From NCBI GenBank assembly GCA_016302315.1, contig JAEDNW010000089.1, positions 1 to 10,276 of the forward strand: a stretch of 10,276 nt of DNA, written 5' to 3'. How positions within the stretch are numbered: the stretch's first letter is position 1; each line of letters starts with the position of its first letter. The notes beneath the pieces were generated by a model, which worked only from the letters and a program-made list of their open reading frames with translations, was not told where the DNA came from and did not search any database. Positions 1-5,960 of the stretch are shown piece after piece. A program made the position numbers and the translations under genes. The stretch comes from UBA1724 sp016302315 (GTDB taxonomy: Bacteria; Verrucomicrobiota; Lentisphaeria; Oligosphaerales; Oligosphaeraceae).

Positions 1-1
1 G

Positions 2-1111
2 CCCCTGGTGCTCATGGAACGGCGGCACCGCCCGGGGCTGAAGCTGCTGATGTGCGGCAACAACCGCTGCAACTTCGGCCATGCAGGCACCCCGGAGGAA
101 CTCCTCCGGGCCTACGGAGAGCCGGTGGCCACCTTCCTGCGCCCCGCCATCCGGGCCCTGCCCTCCACCGAGGTGGCACGCTTCCTGGAACGCCGGGGAC
201 TGCCGGTGAAACGGCTGGGAGAACGCTTCTATCCGGCCAGTGAACGGGGGGACGACCTCCTCCATCTGCTGACGGATCTCCTCCGCCGCCATCAGGTCCC
301 CGTCCTCTACCAGTGCGCCGCCCAGAGAATCACCCCTCTGCCGGAGGGCGGATTCCAGGTGGATGCCCCCAAGGTCACCCTCACATGCCGCCATCTTCTC
401 CTGGCGTTGGGAGGATGCTCCTATCCCCAGACCGGCTCCCTGGGAGACGGATTCCTCTTCGCCCAGGATCTGGGACTGGCCTCTTCCGCCCCCAGGGCCG
501 GCCTGGCCGCCTTGCGTCTCCCCGAGGAAGATCCGCTGGCGCACTTGGGACGGGAGGAGGTGGAGCTTCCCTGGGTGAAGGCCCGGGCCCGGGGCGTGGA
601 GGAGACGGAAGGAAACCTGCTGGTGCATCAGGGGATCCTCCGGGGCAGTGCCGTCTATGACATGACCCGGAAACTGGCCCGGAAGAATCTTCCTCTCCGG
701 GAGGCGACCCTGGATCTCCTCCCTAAATACACCCCCGAGGAACTGGTGGCACGTCGGGAACAGCTGCAGAAGCGCCACGGCGACAACCAGGAGTTGGTGC
801 TCAATGGCCTGGGGCTTCCCCGCCCTGTGGCTTCCGTCCTGGCCCGCTGCCGCCGAATCCCCTGGGAACTCCTGAAGGCCTATCCCCTGGACCAGGCCAC
901 CATCCGCCCCCTGAAGGAGGCCATTGTCACGGTGGGAGGAATTTCCCTGGAGGAATTCGATCCCCGGACCATGGAGTGCCTCCGGTATCCCGGCCTCTAT
1001 GCCGCCGGAGAATGCCTGGATGTGGATGGGCCGACCGGCGGATACAATCTGGAGGCCGCCTTTGCCACGGCCTCCCTGGCCGTCCAAAGCATCCTGGGCC
1101 GGCATCCGTAG
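2..1111 (+). CDS. BaiN/HI0933-type NAD(P)/FAD-dependent flavoprotein, 5' end outside window
   Basis: This is the C-terminal bulk of a flavoprotein of the HI0933/YhiN/BaiN family, FAD-binding oxidoreductases whose substrates are mostly unknown. The reading frame is open from the first bases, with in-frame Pro and Leu codons ahead of the first possible start (GTG at 8), and the N-terminal Rossmann GxGxxG segment expected in this family is absent. The gene therefore almost certainly begins upstream of the window. Family marks counted from position 8 are CGNNRCN near residues 16-22, LLLALGG near 129-135 followed by SYPQTGSLGDG, and the C-terminal FAD-binding stretch VGGISLEEFDPRTME with GLYAAGECLDVDGPTGGYN near residues 327-346. 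It ends at TAG 1109-1111. The 162 bases before the next gene include a putative promoter, so it is probably not co-transcribed with rpsP. The family call is strong, but the substrate cannot be inferred. Confidence 0.88.
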   Translation, partial: PLVLMERRHRPGLKLLMCGNNRCNFGHAGTPEELLRAYGEPVATFLRPAIRALPSTEVARFLERRGLPVKRLGERFYPASERGDDLLHLLTDLLRRHQVPVLYQCAAQRITPLPEGGFQVDAPKVTLTCRHLLLALGGCSYPQTGSLGDGFLFAQDLGLASSAPRAGLAALRLPEEDPLAHLGREEVELPWVKARARGVEETEGNLLVHQGILRGSAVYDMTRKLARKNLPLREATLDLLPKYTPEELVARREQLQKRHGDNQELVLNGLGLPRPVASVLARCRRIPWELLKAYPLDQATIRPLKEAIVTVGGISLEEFDPRTMECLRYPGLYAAGECLDVDGPTGGYNLEAAFATASLAVQSILGRHP

Positions 1112-1184
1112 CCGACGCGAAAACGCCCCCGCACAACCCCTCCCCCCCCCGAAGACAGGAACCCGGAAAGGGGGAAAGAGGCTA

Positions 1185-1212
1185 TTGCGGAACGGAAAAA
1201 CGGCGTTATAGT
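1185..1212 (+). promoter_or_regulatory. Putative sigma70-type promoter for the rpsP block
   Basis: TTGCGG at 1185-1190 and TATAGT at 1207-1212 are separated by 16 bases; reading the -10 as TAGTAT (1209-1214) gives an 18-base spacer. The segment is clearly more AT-rich than its surroundings and lies about 60 bases before the rpsP start, as expected for a ribosomal-protein operon promoter. It was identified by eye only. Confidence 0.45.
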
Positions 1213-1273
1213 ATCGGACTGCGCATCATTATCCTTTTTTGTCGTAACCGTAAATCCCCCTAAGGAAAAGAGA

Positions 1274-1621
1274 ATGTCTGTTAAGATTCGTCTTCGTCGT
1301 ACTGGTGCCCTCAGCGCCGCCTGCTGGCGTGTCGTCGTGGCCGATAGCCGTTCCCCCCGGGATGGCCGCTTCATCGAGAACCTTGGTGTCTATGATCCCC
1401 GGCACGACTGCGAAACCCTCAATGTGGAGCGCATGGAATATTGGCTCTCCAAGGGTGCCCAGCCCTCCGAGACGGTGCAGGCCATCTTCAACCGCCAGAA
1501 GAACGGCAAGCCCTTCCCCAGCCGCCGCGAGCCTGTGAAGAACGCCGCGCCCGCTCCCAAGGCCGTGAAGGTCGCCGAGGAGCCCGCTCCCGAAGCCGCC
1601 GAAGCCCCTGCCGCCGAGTAG
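1274..1621 (+). CDS. rpsP: 30S ribosomal protein S16
   Basis: S16 is a small-subunit protein that binds 16S rRNA and helps 30S assembly. The N-terminus MSVKIRLRRTG, followed by RVVVADSRSPRDGRFIENLGVYDP near residues 19-42, is diagnostic. AAGGA at 1262-1266 lies 7 bases before the ATG, which supports this start. At 115 residues it is longer than the usual 80-90. The excess is a tail from about residue 84 rich in Ala, Pro, Glu and Lys, probably disordered. It is the first gene of a block with khpA, trmD and rplS, a classic order, and sits behind a putative promoter. Identification is certain; the role of the tail is unknown. Confidence 0.97.
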   Translation: MSVKIRLRRTGALSAACWRVVVADSRSPRDGRFIENLGVYDPRHDCETLNVERMEYWLSKGAQPSETVQAIFNRQKNGKPFPSRREPVKNAAPAPKAVKVAEEPAPEAAEAPAAE

Positions 1622-1636
1622 AGCGCGCTTCTCCCC

Positions 1637-2023
1637 ATGGCTTTCTCTTTCTTGAAGAAACTATTCGGCGCCGATGCCAAGGAGGCAGGCCCCCTGCCTC
1701 CCATGGTGGACGCCCCCGCCCCCGAAGAGACGGCGGCGGAGACGGTCTCCGCCGCCGGAAACGACGCCCCGCCCCCCTGCCTGAAGGCGCTCCAGGAATT
1801 CGTCGCCTACGTGGTGACTTCCCTGGTGGACAAGCCGGAACAGGTGAGTCTCTCCCTGGCGGCAAAGGAGGATCTCTCCATCATTCAGATCCACTGCTTC
1901 AAGAAGGATATTGGAAAGGTCATCGGCAAGAGCGGAAAGACCATTTCCGCCCTCCGGACCCTGGTCTCCAGCGCCGCCGCCCGAAGCCATGTCCGCGCCA
2001 CGGTGGATGTCCTGGACGAGTAG
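1637..2023 (+). CDS. khpA: KhpA-like KH-domain RNA-binding protein with N-terminal extension
   Basis: KhpA proteins are small KH-domain RNA-binding proteins usually encoded next to rpsP, and in some bacteria they pair with KhpB. The KH fold occupies about residues 50-128, with the GxxG loop as GKSG at 97-100 inside DIGKVIGKSGKT, followed by a helix (ISALRTLVSSAA) and the strand VRATVDVLDE. Family members are typically near 75-80 residues; this one has 128. The extra ~50 N-terminal residues start with MAFSFLKKLFG, which could form a short amphipathic helix, and continue as an Ala/Pro/Glu-rich linker. It starts 15 bases after the rpsP stop with no evident Shine-Dalgarno sequence, so translation may depend on coupling. 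The domain call is firm, and the symbol rests on the neighbourhood. Confidence 0.85.
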   Translation: MAFSFLKKLFGADAKEAGPLPPMVDAPAPEETAAETVSAAGNDAPPPCLKALQEFVAYVVTSLVDKPEQVSLSLAAKEDLSIIQIHCFKKDIGKVIGKSGKTISALRTLVSSAAARSHVRATVDVLDE

Positions 2024-2080
2024 GGAATTGCGCAGCATCCGTCGGCACCCGCCTGTCAACGCACCAACCATCGAGGAATG

Positions 2081-2749
2081 ATGAGGATTGATATTGTCAG
2101 TCTCTTCCCCGCTCTCTGCAAGGGCGTGCTCTCCGAGTCCGTCATCGGGCGGGCCTGGAAGGAGGGTGTCGTGGATCTCCGGCTTGTGGATCTGAGGGAC
2201 TATACCCACGATGCCCGGAAAACCGTGGACGACAAGCCCTATGGCGGCGGAGCCGGCATGGTGCTGCGTCCCGAACCCCTTTTCGAGTGCCTCCAGGATC
2301 TCCGCACCCCCGAGGCCCATGTGGTGCTCATGACCCCTCAGGGACGCCGTTTCGACCAGCCCACCGCCCGGCGCTTCTCCCAGCTCTCCCATCTCATTCT
2401 GGTCTGCGGACACTACGAGGGAGTGGACGAGCGGGTGCGCCAGTGCCTCATGGACGAGGAACTCTCCATCGGGGACTATGTGCTCACCAACGGGGCCATC
2501 GCCGCCAGCGTGGTGACGGACGCCGTGGTGCGTCTGCTGCCCGGCGCCCTGGGAAATGACAGTTCTTCGGAGGAGGAGTCCTTCGGCAACGAACCCCTGA
2601 TGGAGTATCCCCAGTTTACCCGTCCGGAGGACTACAAGGGCATGAAAGTCCCGGAGATCCTCCTTTCGGGCAACCACCAGGAAATCGCCGCCTGGCGCCT
2701 GGAGCAGAGAGTGCTGCGCACGGTGAGCCGGCGTCCCGAGCTCCTTTGA
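2081..2749 (+). CDS. trmD: tRNA (guanine-N1)-methyltransferase TrmD (m1G37)
   Basis: TrmD is the trefoil-knot SPOUT enzyme that uses S-adenosylmethionine to methylate N1 of G37 in certain tRNAs, which prevents frameshifting. Visible motifs are MRIDIVSLFP at the start, KPYGGGAGMV (52-61), MTPQGRRFDQ (84-93), LVCGHYEGVDERV (107-119), SIGDYVLTNGAI (129-140), RLLPGALGN (151-159), YPQFTRP (176-182) and SGNHQEI (196-202). The ATG at 2081 is preferred because the family begins MRID and GAGGA (2073-2077) then lies 3 bases upstream; an adjacent ATG at 2078 would add one Met. Two deviations stand out. The usual SGGE/TGGE of the knot loop is TNGA (N137), and the position of the catalytic Asp (EDSF in E. 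coli) is Glu (E166 in EEESF). At 222 residues it ends at RRPELL, about 30 residues before the E. coli protein does. rimM is missing just upstream. Confidence 0.96.
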   Translation: MRIDIVSLFPALCKGVLSESVIGRAWKEGVVDLRLVDLRDYTHDARKTVDDKPYGGGAGMVLRPEPLFECLQDLRTPEAHVVLMTPQGRRFDQPTARRFSQLSHLILVCGHYEGVDERVRQCLMDEELSIGDYVLTNGAIAASVVTDAVVRLLPGALGNDSSSEEESFGNEPLMEYPQFTRPEDYKGMKVPEILLSGNHQEIAAWRLEQRVLRTVSRRPELL

Positions 2750-2795
2750 ATTTTGTTTGCATAGAAATCCTAGATTCCGCAAGGAGAAATTTAGC

Positions 2796-3146
2796 ATGAA
2801 CACCATTGAGAAGATCCGTCTGGAGAACCAGAAGAGCGACGTGCCCGAGATGGGCATTGGCGACACCGTGGAAGTGGGCTTCCGCATCAAGGAAGGCGGC
2901 AAGGAGCGTGTCCAGAGTTTCAGCGGCGTGGTCATCGCCCGTCATGGCGCCGGCATTGCCCAGACCATCACCCTGCGCCGGGTCAAGGCTGGTCAGGGTG
3001 TGGAGCGCGTGGTGCCCATCCATTCCCCCCTGGTGGCTTCCTTCAAGGTGACCCGCAAGGGTATTGTCCGCCGCGCCAAGCTCTACTATCTGCGTGGCCA
3101 GGTGGGCAAGGCTGCCAAGGTGAAGTCCAAGGAAGTGGGTGCATAA
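2796..3146 (+). CDS. rplS: 50S ribosomal protein L19
   Basis: L19 sits at the 30S-50S interface of the large subunit. The 116-residue product matches the family in length and motifs: GDTVEVGFRIKEGGKERVQSF (about 21-41), GVVIARHGAGI (about 42-52), ITLRRV, GVERVVPIHSPLV (about 68-80) and a C-terminal RRAKLYYLRGQVGKAAK. AAGGAG at 2781-2786 lies 9 bases before the ATG at 2796. An upstream in-frame ATG at 2757 would add 13 residues ahead of the conserved start and is not used here. It follows trmD by 46 bases and is the last gene of the translation block, with the terminator about 160 bases downstream. Confidence 0.97.
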   Translation: MNTIEKIRLENQKSDVPEMGIGDTVEVGFRIKEGGKERVQSFSGVVIARHGAGIAQTITLRRVKAGQGVERVVPIHSPLVASFKVTRKGIVRRAKLYYLRGQVGKAAKVKSKEVGA

Positions 3147-3306
3147 GCGGTCTCGTGTGGCTTGCGCTTCGGCGGGCCCTGGGGCCTGGGTATTTCTCTT
3201 CCGGCACCTTCCTTTCCCTGGCCATTGAGGCGAGGAGAGGGAGAAGCCAGGATTCCCTGGCGGGAACCGCCGTCTGCAGTCATCCGTTGATTTCGCCACT
3301 CTGGTG
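3147..3306 (+). other. 160-base 3' region between rplS and its terminator
   Basis: No credible gene is visible here. The stretch holds a perfect small hairpin, GGCGG (3259-3263) and CCGCC (3267-3271) around a GAA loop, and a looser CCTGGC/GCCAGG pair (3217-3222 and 3246-3251). It would be transcribed as the rplS 3' untranslated region if the terminator at 3307 ends that transcript. I saw no tRNA-like fold on either strand. Confidence 0.4.
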
Positions 3307-3357
3307 AAAAGGCACGAGGCCTCCTTCTGCGAGGGCCCTGTGCCTTTTTGTTTTTTT
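3307..3357 (+). terminator. Intrinsic terminator of the rpsP-rplS block
   Basis: AAAAGGCAC (3307-3315) pairs perfectly with GTGCCTTTT (3340-3348). The stem continues inward, after a G-U pair and one mismatch, with GGCC (3318-3321) against GGCC (3334-3337). A T-rich tract follows at 3345-3357, broken by a single G. This is a standard rho-independent terminator for plus-strand transcription. The A-rich 5' side also makes it plausible on the other strand, but no minus-strand gene converges here. Confidence 0.85.
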
Positions 3358-3433
3358 CCGGTGCCCGGAGGCCGGATCCCCCGGGGCTTCTCCTCTGCCT
3401 CTCTTTCTCCCCGCCTTTCGCCTTTCCTTTCCC

Positions 3434-4060
3434 ATGCCCGGCATCTCCCATCCCTTCCAGCTGGAACTCTCCCTGGGGGTGGAGTGCGTTGCCGGGGTGG
3501 ATGAGGTGGGCCGGGGGCCTCTGGCCGGTCCTGTGGTGGTGGCCGCCGTGGCGCTCCCCCTGCCGCCTCTCCCCTTCGACATCCCGGTGAACGACTCCAA
3601 AAAGCTCACCGATGCCAAACGGCGGCAGCTGGATCGTCTCCTCCGGGAGGATCCCCGGGTGCGCTTCGCCATTGTGGAACGCTCCCCCGCCCAGATTGAC
3701 CGCATGAACATCCTCCGGGCCACCCAGGACGCCATGCGGGAGGCCGTCCTGTCTCTGCCGGGAACGCCCCGTCCCCAGGCTGCTTTGGTGGACGGCCTGG
3801 GCTTCCGTCCCTTTCCTGTGCCGGCCACCTTTGTGGTGAAGGGAGACGGGCGTTCCGCCTCCATTGCCGCCGCCAGCATCCTGGCCAAGGTCTACCGGGA
3901 TACGCTGATGGAGGAGATGGAGCTTCGGTACCCGGGCTATGGCTTTGCCCGGAACAAAGGCTACGGCACTGCCGAGCACCTGGAGGCGTTGAATCGCCTG
4001 GGGCCCTGTCCCCTCCATCGTCGCTCCTTTGCCCCTGTGGCCCAGCCAACTCTCTTCTGA
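3434..4060 (+). CDS. rnhB: Ribonuclease HII
   Basis: RNase HII cuts the RNA strand of RNA-DNA hybrids and starts removal of single ribonucleotides from DNA. The 208-residue length is normal. The four metal-binding acids are visible: D23 and E24 in AGVDEVGRGPLAGPVV, D120 in ALVDGLG, and D156 in AASILAKVYRD. NDSKKLTDAKR (53-63) and YPGYGFARNKGYGT with EHLEALNRLGPCPLHRRSF near the C-terminus complete the family pattern. The ATG at 3434 has only pyrimidines before it, so no Shine-Dalgarno sequence is evident. The alternative GTG at 3479 would fall just before the catalytic block and looks too late. It lies alone between the rplS terminator and the pcnB cluster. A promoter was not recognised. Confidence 0.96.
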   Translation: MPGISHPFQLELSLGVECVAGVDEVGRGPLAGPVVVAAVALPLPPLPFDIPVNDSKKLTDAKRRQLDRLLREDPRVRFAIVERSPAQIDRMNILRATQDAMREAVLSLPGTPRPQAALVDGLGFRPFPVPATFVVKGDGRSASIAAASILAKVYRDTLMEEMELRYPGYGFARNKGYGTAEHLEALNRLGPCPLHRRSFAPVAQPTLF

Positions 4061-4094
4061 CATCCTGCGATGTCGCGAATTTACCCGTCGGCCT

Positions 4095-4109
4095 CCGGGA
4101 ATTTCCCGG
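4095..4109. repeat. Perfect 7-1-7 palindrome downstream of rnhB
   Basis: CCGGGAA (4095-4101) and TTCCCGG (4103-4109) are inverted repeats around a single T. They are flanked at a small distance by GCC (4091-4093) and GGC (4113-4115). The site lies 35 bases after the rnhB stop and about 220 bases before pcnB. No T tract follows, so it is not a clear terminator. It could be a protein-binding site, a weak terminator or chance in GC-rich DNA. Confidence 0.3.
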
Positions 4110-4315
4110 GAAGGCGGCGGACAAGCCCCTGTTGTGAACTGTGAGTGAAGCCTCCCTGTCCCCTTTCCGGGACTCAGGCCTCCTTCCCCCCCCTGCTGGC
4201 CTTTCCCTTCCCCCTGCTCCCAGCCCCTGCCCGATGACCCGGGAATGTGTGTTGTGCGCCGGGCGGGGGATGCGATGTGGCCTCAGGATCCGGAGAGGTG
4301 CGGCCGCCGAGGCGG

Positions 4316-5959
4316 ATGAAGATCGACATGCCTAATACCGTTCCCCAAAACGTTCTGGACGAACTCCTTCATTTGGTCAATCCCGTTCCCGTCTCTGTGG
4401 TGAGGGCGCTGACCAAGGCCGGCTACGAGGCCTATATCGTGGGCGGGGCCGTGCGCGACCTGCTTCTGGGAAAGGCTCCCAAGGACTACGATATCTCCAC
4501 CAGTGCCACTCCGGAGGAGGTGCGCAAGGTATTTGGACGCCGCCAGTGCCATGTGATTGGCCGCCGTTTCCGCCTGGCCCATGTCTATGCCGGAGGGGAG
4601 ATCTACGAGGTGTCCACCTTCCGCCGTAAGCCCAACGAGAAGGAACGCCAGGGAAAGCGCCACGACAAGGGACCCATCATCTGGAATGACAACTGCTTTG
4701 GCACTCTGGAAGAGGATGCCATGCGCCGGGATTTCACGGCCAACGCCCTCTATCTGGATGTCTCCGGCACCCGGGGCGTCATCGACTTCTCCGGGGGATA
4801 CCAGGATCTCCGGGACGGCGTAGTCCGGTGCATCGGGGATCCCCGCCAGCGCATGGAGGAGGATCCCGTGCGGATGCTGCGGGCGATGAAGCTGGTGGGC
4901 CAGTGCGGCTTCCGGCTGGAGAAGGAACTGGAGCAGGTCATCCGGCAAAAGGGGGAGATGATCCGTCTGGCCAGTGCCGCCCGGCTCTTCGAGGAACTCC
5001 TGAAGATCCTGGCCAATCCCGCCGCCGGACAGACGCTCCAGACCATGCGCGACATGGGATTCCTCCAGTATTTCTGGCCTACGGTGGACGACGCCTGGGA
5101 GGAACAGGAGGGGGAGATGCTTCGCCATCTCCTGAAACTCCGGGGAGACGCCATGCGGAGGGGACGCTATCCCGCCTCCCGGGGCCTGGCCCTCTCCACC
5201 GTGGCTCTGCCTTTCCTCATGAGTGCCTTGAATCCGGAAAATCCCACCGACTTCTGGGAGGCGGGGGCCATCTTCGATCCCGTGGCCCATCGGGCCCTGG
5301 GGCTGATCTTCGAGGGAATCACCGTTCCCCGGCTCCTCTCCCATCGCATCCTCCAGATCGTGGGCCTGGTGCCCCGCCTCATGGAGCATCCCGTCCCCAT
5401 CCGCTGCTTCCATCATTGCGAATACCGCTATGGCAGGGCGCTGGTTTCCCTCCTGGTCCAGCTCTTCGGCTGGAACCAGGAGATCCTGGGCCGCCTTCCC
5501 GAACTCTCTCCCCACTACGACATTGCCGAGGAGGAAGAGAATCTGGAGGAGGACCTGGAGGAGGAAACCGGCGTGGCCATGACTGCCGGCCATGAGGAGC
5601 AGCCCCCTGCCTCCTCCCAGGGACTGCCCCCGGAATTGGTGCCTTTGCGCCAGGGGGCCAGCCGCCCTGTGGCCCCCAGGGAAAAGAGCCCGGCATCGGA
5701 GAAGAAGGCAGTGCGGAAGAGACATGCCCGGAAAGGACGCTCCCCCCAGGCGCCGGAAAACTCCCCCGCCCTCCACGAGGGAGAACAGGAGGCGGGACGG
5801 GACGATTCCCCCGTGGTCCAGGCTCCCCCCAATCCCCCGGCGGCCACCTTCTTCAATGCCGCCGTGAAGCTGCCGACGGATCAGGGCCGCAAGGGGAAGA
5901 AGGCCGGAGATTTTCCTCCCACGGATTCCATCACTTTCGGTCAGCCCCCCCAGGAGTGA
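4316..5959 (+). CDS. pcnB: Poly(A) polymerase I (class II nucleotidyltransferase) with long charged tail
   Basis: PcnB adds 3' poly(A) tails that promote RNA decay. The nucleotidyltransferase head is clear: AGYEAYIVGGAVRDLLLG (35-52), the metal-binding pair D57/D59 in PKDYDIST, and RRDFTANALY (137-146). VIGRRFRLAHV (80-90), NCFGTLEEDA and DGVVRCIGDPRQR resemble E. coli poly(A) polymerase more than CCA-adding enzymes. EEDPVRMLRA (181-190) and ARLFEELLKIL (222-232) follow in the helical body. From about residue 404 the 547-residue protein has a low-complexity tail: an acidic run (404-418), then Lys/Arg-rich patches (461-475 and 524-529). The ATG at 4316 has GAGG 3 bases upstream; the ATG at 4328 is a close alternative, and one at 4247 would add an unlike N-terminus. 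The next gene starts 1 base after the stop. CCA-adding activity cannot be excluded by eye. Confidence 0.9.
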   Translation: MKIDMPNTVPQNVLDELLHLVNPVPVSVVRALTKAGYEAYIVGGAVRDLLLGKAPKDYDISTSATPEEVRKVFGRRQCHVIGRRFRLAHVYAGGEIYEVSTFRRKPNEKERQGKRHDKGPIIWNDNCFGTLEEDAMRRDFTANALYLDVSGTRGVIDFSGGYQDLRDGVVRCIGDPRQRMEEDPVRMLRAMKLVGQCGFRLEKELEQVIRQKGEMIRLASAARLFEELLKILANPAAGQTLQTMRDMGFLQYFWPTVDDAWEEQEGEMLRHLLKLRGDAMRRGRYPASRGLALSTVALPFLMSALNPENPTDFWEAGAIFDPVAHRALGLIFEGITVPRLLSHRILQIVGLVPRLMEHPVPIRCFHHCEYRYGRALVSLLVQLFGWNQEILGRLPELSPHYDIAEEEENLEEDLEEETGVAMTAGHEEQPPASSQGLPPELVPLRQGASRPVAPREKSPASEKKAVRKRHARKGRSPQAPENSPALHEGEQEAGRDDSPVVQAPPNPPAATFFNAAVKLPTDQGRKGKKAGDFPPTDSITFGQPPQE

Positions 5960-5960
5960 T

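Noticed and set aside
2746..2776. Possible promoter between trmD and rplS (TTGAAT and CTAGAT/TAGATT)
   Set aside because: The spacer is 18-19 bases with poor hexamers, and the AT-rich gap alone is weak evidence. rplS is adequately explained by the upstream promoter.
3147..3306. Possible tRNA or small RNA gene after rplS, prompted by a GGTTCCCGCC string on the minus strand
   Set aside because: It does not match the T-arm consensus, and no anticodon arm or acceptor stem could be folded around it on either strand.
4060..4073. ACATC-CTGC-GATGT hairpin at the end of rnhB as a terminator
   Set aside because: The stem is only 5 base pairs and no T tract follows.
4141..4335. Small GTG-started plus-strand frame (64 codons) ahead of pcnB
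   Set aside because: Low-complexity Pro/Ser/Leu translation of C-rich DNA, no ribosome site, and overlap with the pcnB start. No family resemblance.
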